A DNA stretch of 41,320 nt from an uncultured Pelagibacteraceae bacterium (GTDB lineage Bacteria > Pseudomonadota > Alphaproteobacteria > Pelagibacterales > Pelagibacteraceae): contig CACPDT010000005.1 in NCBI GenBank assembly GCA_902632665.1, forward strand, positions 1 to 41,320, given 5' to 3'. Below, piece after piece: positions 39,121 through 41,320 of the stretch. The notes under the pieces are model-generated. The model was not told the origin of the DNA, ran no database searches, and saw only the letters and a list, made by a program, of their open reading frames with translations. The first letter of the stretch is position 1. The number at the start of each line of letters is the position of its first letter. Both the position numbers and the translations under genes were made by a program.

Positions 39121-40778
39121 TAAATCCTTACTAAATTAATATTAGTATATGGTCTTTTTCCTGTTTTTTCTTTTGTAAATTTTCTGCAAGCAATTTTAAG
39201 GGCATCTATTAAATTACTTTCTTGCTGTTTGCTTCCAAGTTTAAAAGATCTTGTTGTTTTTTCAATTTCGTCCTCTAACCCATAAAGAAATTCATTTTTT
39301 TCATAAATGGGTAAACCTCTAAATGTTGTGACGGGATTATTATGGATATTTCCTTTAGGTGTTATTAATATAGTGACTTCCAAATATCCATTGCTACTTA
39401 AATTTTTTCTATCTTTTATTGACTGAGAATCCTCCTCTACGCTCACATTTCCATCTAAATATAATCTTCCACTTGGTGCTTTGTCATATACCTCGGGTGC
39501 TTCACCAGGGTATAGCTTGACTATATCCCCATTTTCAACTTGAACTGGATGAGGTACTTGCATTTCTTTAGCAAAATTTATGTGTTCTATCATGTGTCTG
39601 TGCTCCCCATGAACAGGGATTACACATTTTGGTTTTACCCATTGATACATATCTTTAAGATCCTCACGATTTGGATGTCCAGAGACGTGGATAAACTCTG
39701 TCTCTTCTGAGATAACCTCAATTCCATCTTTGACCAATTGATTGTGTAATTTATAAAGTTTTTTTTCATTTCCTGGAATTATCTTTGATGAAAAAATTAC
39801 TGCATCACCTTTTTCAATAAAAACATCAGGATGAGTGTAATTTGAAATTCTCATCATTGCACCCATTGGTTCACCTTGACTGCCTGTACACAAATAAACT
39901 ATTTTTTCTCTAGCAAAATTTTTAGCTTCTCTTGGATCAATTGGGTCAATGGTATTTTGTAAATATCCACATTGTCTTGCTGCTTTATAAATTCTATGCA
40001 TAGATCTTCCAACGAGTGAAATTTGTCTTCCAGTTTGTTCAGCGCAATAAAAAGCTGTCTCCATTCTAGCAACGTTTGAAGCGAAAGATGTCACAATAAC
40101 TCTTTTTTTTAATCGACCCATTATGTTTAATAAATTTTTTCTTACATCTAACTCTGAACCTGATCTGCCGGCACTAAAAACATTTGTTGAGTCACAAATC
40201 ATTGCTAGTACGCCTTCATCACCTATTTCTTTTAACCTCTTTGCATTTATTTCCTCACCTATTAGGGGGTTTGGATCAACCTTCCAGTCACCAGTATGTA
40301 AAACAACACCTGCTGGAGTTTTAATCTTTAATCCATTGGGTTCTAAAATAGAATGGGTTAAAGTAATGTACTCAATTTCAAAATCTTCCAACATTACCTT
40401 TCCATTTAACTCAACTATTTGTAAATCTTTTGTTACATCGATGTGTTTTTCTCTAAATTTTTCTTTGATTAATACAGCGGTAAACGGGGTTGCAAAGATC
40501 TTACATTTTAATTTTGGCCATAAATGTGCAATTGCTCCGATATGATCTTCATGTGCGTGAGTTAATATTATTCCTAATAAATTATCTTTTCTCTCAACAA
40601 TAAATCCTGGGTCTGGATATATAAGATCAATGCCTGGAATAGTATCATCAGCAAAAGTAACTCCAATATCTACCATTATCCATTTATGATTTCCAGGTTC
40701 ACCATAACCAAAAAGATTCATGTTCATTCCAATTTCACCTGAACCACCTAGTGGACAAAATAATAATTCTTTTTTCAT
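39120..40778 (-). CDS. rnj: Ribonuclease J (beta-CASP metallo-beta-lactamase)
   Basis: LTHAHEDHIGAIAHLW metal motif, HTGDWKVDP, TSFASNVARMETA, CTGSQGEPMGAMMRI, HVSGHPNREDLKDM, PVHGEHRHM. Confidence 0.96.
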   Translation of the reverse strand: MKKELLFCPLGGSGEIGMNMNLFGYGEPGNHKWIMVDIGVTFADDTIPGIDLIYPDPGFIVERKDNLLGIILTHAHEDHIGAIAHLWPKLKCKIFATPFTAVLIKEKFREKHIDVTKDLQIVELNGKVMLEDFEIEYITLTHSILEPNGLKIKTPAGVVLHTGDWKVDPNPLIGEEINAKRLKEIGDEGVLAMICDSTNVFSAGRSGSELDVRKNLLNIMGRLKKRVIVTSFASNVARMETAFYCAEQTGRQISLVGRSMHRIYKAARQCGYLQNTIDPIDPREAKNFAREKIVYLCTGSQGEPMGAMMRISNYTHPDVFIEKGDAVIFSSKIIPGNEKKLYKLHNQLVKDGIEVISEETEFIHVSGHPNREDLKDMYQWVKPKCVIPVHGEHRHMIEHINFAKEMQVPHPVQVENGDIVKLYPGEAPEVYDKAPSGRLYLDGNVSVEEDSQSIKDRKNLSSNGYLEVTILITPKGNIHNNPVTTFRGLPIYEKNEFLYGLEDEIEKTTRSFKLGSKQQESNLIDALKIACRKFTKEKTGKRPYTNINLVRI

Positions 40779-41320
40779 TTATTTTATTAAGTTAGCAATT
40801 TTTATTAATCCCTTAATTGTGATATCTTTATTTTGTATTACACGAGTCTTTAATGATTTTCTAAACAAATCAGAGTAACCACCAGTAATTACAAGTTTGA
40901 AAGATTTTCTAGTTTCTTTCTTAATCAAATTAATAATATTGTCAATTAGTCCTATATAACCCCAAAAAAAACCTGAACGCACTGCCGAAATTGTATTGTT
41001 GCCAACTATATTTCTTATCTTCTTTAAATTTATTTGAGGTATCAATGATGCTTTGTCAGACAAAGTATCAAGCGATATTTTAACTCCAGGAGCAATTATG
41101 CCGCCTCTATAATATTTTTTTTCAACTACATCAAATGTGGTGGCAGTACCAAAATCTAAAATTATAAAATTATCTTGTCCATTTTGTAAACTAATTGCAT
41201 TAGCTAAACGATCTGAACCAGCCTGTTTATAATTAACTTTTATTTTAATTAATGAACTCAAATTAAGATTTTTAATCTCATAACATTTAATTTTGGTTTT
41301 TTTATGAAAATAGCTTTTAA
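40779..41320 (-). CDS. coaX: Type III pantothenate kinase (5' end beyond window)
   Basis: AGSDRLANAISL, ILDFGTATTFDVV, GGIIAPGVKISLDTLSDKASLIPQI, SGFFWGYIGLIDNII, VITGGYSDLF; frame remains open upstream of the track's TTG to the window end (…KSYFHKKTKIKCYEIKNLNLSSLIK). Confidence 0.93.
   Translation of the reverse strand, partial: KSYFHKKTKIKCYEIKNLNLSSLIKIKVNYKQAGSDRLANAISLQNGQDNFIILDFGTATTFDVVEKKYYRGGIIAPGVKISLDTLSDKASLIPQINLKKIRNIVGNNTISAVRSGFFWGYIGLIDNIINLIKKETRKSFKLVITGGYSDLFRKSLKTRVIQNKDITIKGLIKIANLIK

Noticed and set aside
40123-40545. 140-aa plus-strand ORF inside rnj
   Set aside because: Antisense to conserved RNase J motifs (metal site and downstream); no family signature.
41261-41320. 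TTG start of coaX given by the ORF track
   Set aside because: The frame stays open to the window end and the missing N-terminal nucleotide-binding motif shows the true start lies outside; edge artefact.
1-41320. Possible CRISPR array, prophage, transposon, toxin-antitoxin or defence island
   Set aside because: Every substantial stretch is accounted for by conserved housekeeping genes with small spacers; no repeat arrays, integrases, transposases or tRNA genes were seen by eye.

Overview
This 41.3 kb window is densely packed, very AT-rich core chromosome of a streamlined alphaproteobacterium. Gene content, lysine-rich proteins, very short spacers and the gene order suggest the SAR11/Pelagibacterales lineage (inference; no search was run). 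Gene order by block: (i) trkA(partial)-ntrX-ntrY on minus, divergent from ispDF-pgpA-pncC on plus; (ii) ratA/COQ10-like, lipA, ftsB-like, eno, kdsA, pyrG, secG, tpiA on minus; (iii) a PpiD/SurA_N-like gene, trpEGDC, lexA, gltX on plus; (iv) an envelope/translation block read on minus as rpsB-tsf-frr-uppS-cdsA-dxr-bamA-ompH-fabZ-lpxD-lpxA-lpxI-lpxB; (v) coaX(partial)-rnj-DUF1467-proS-lolC/E-lolD-dnaE on minus. I saw no rRNA, tRNA, CRISPR, transposase, prophage or defence genes, and I do not believe a novel accessory system is encoded here. The best second-look items are a compact pseudoknot-forming leader upstream of rpsB, an 11-bp-periodic GAAC/GAAC/GTAC/GTTC operator abutting the lexA start codon, a degenerate NtrX (no GAFTGA, Walker B DE to DQ) paired with a NtrY that appears to lack PAS, and several apparent deletion scars in normally conserved gene orders (ntrBC, pdh, moaC/moeA, pyrH, rseP).
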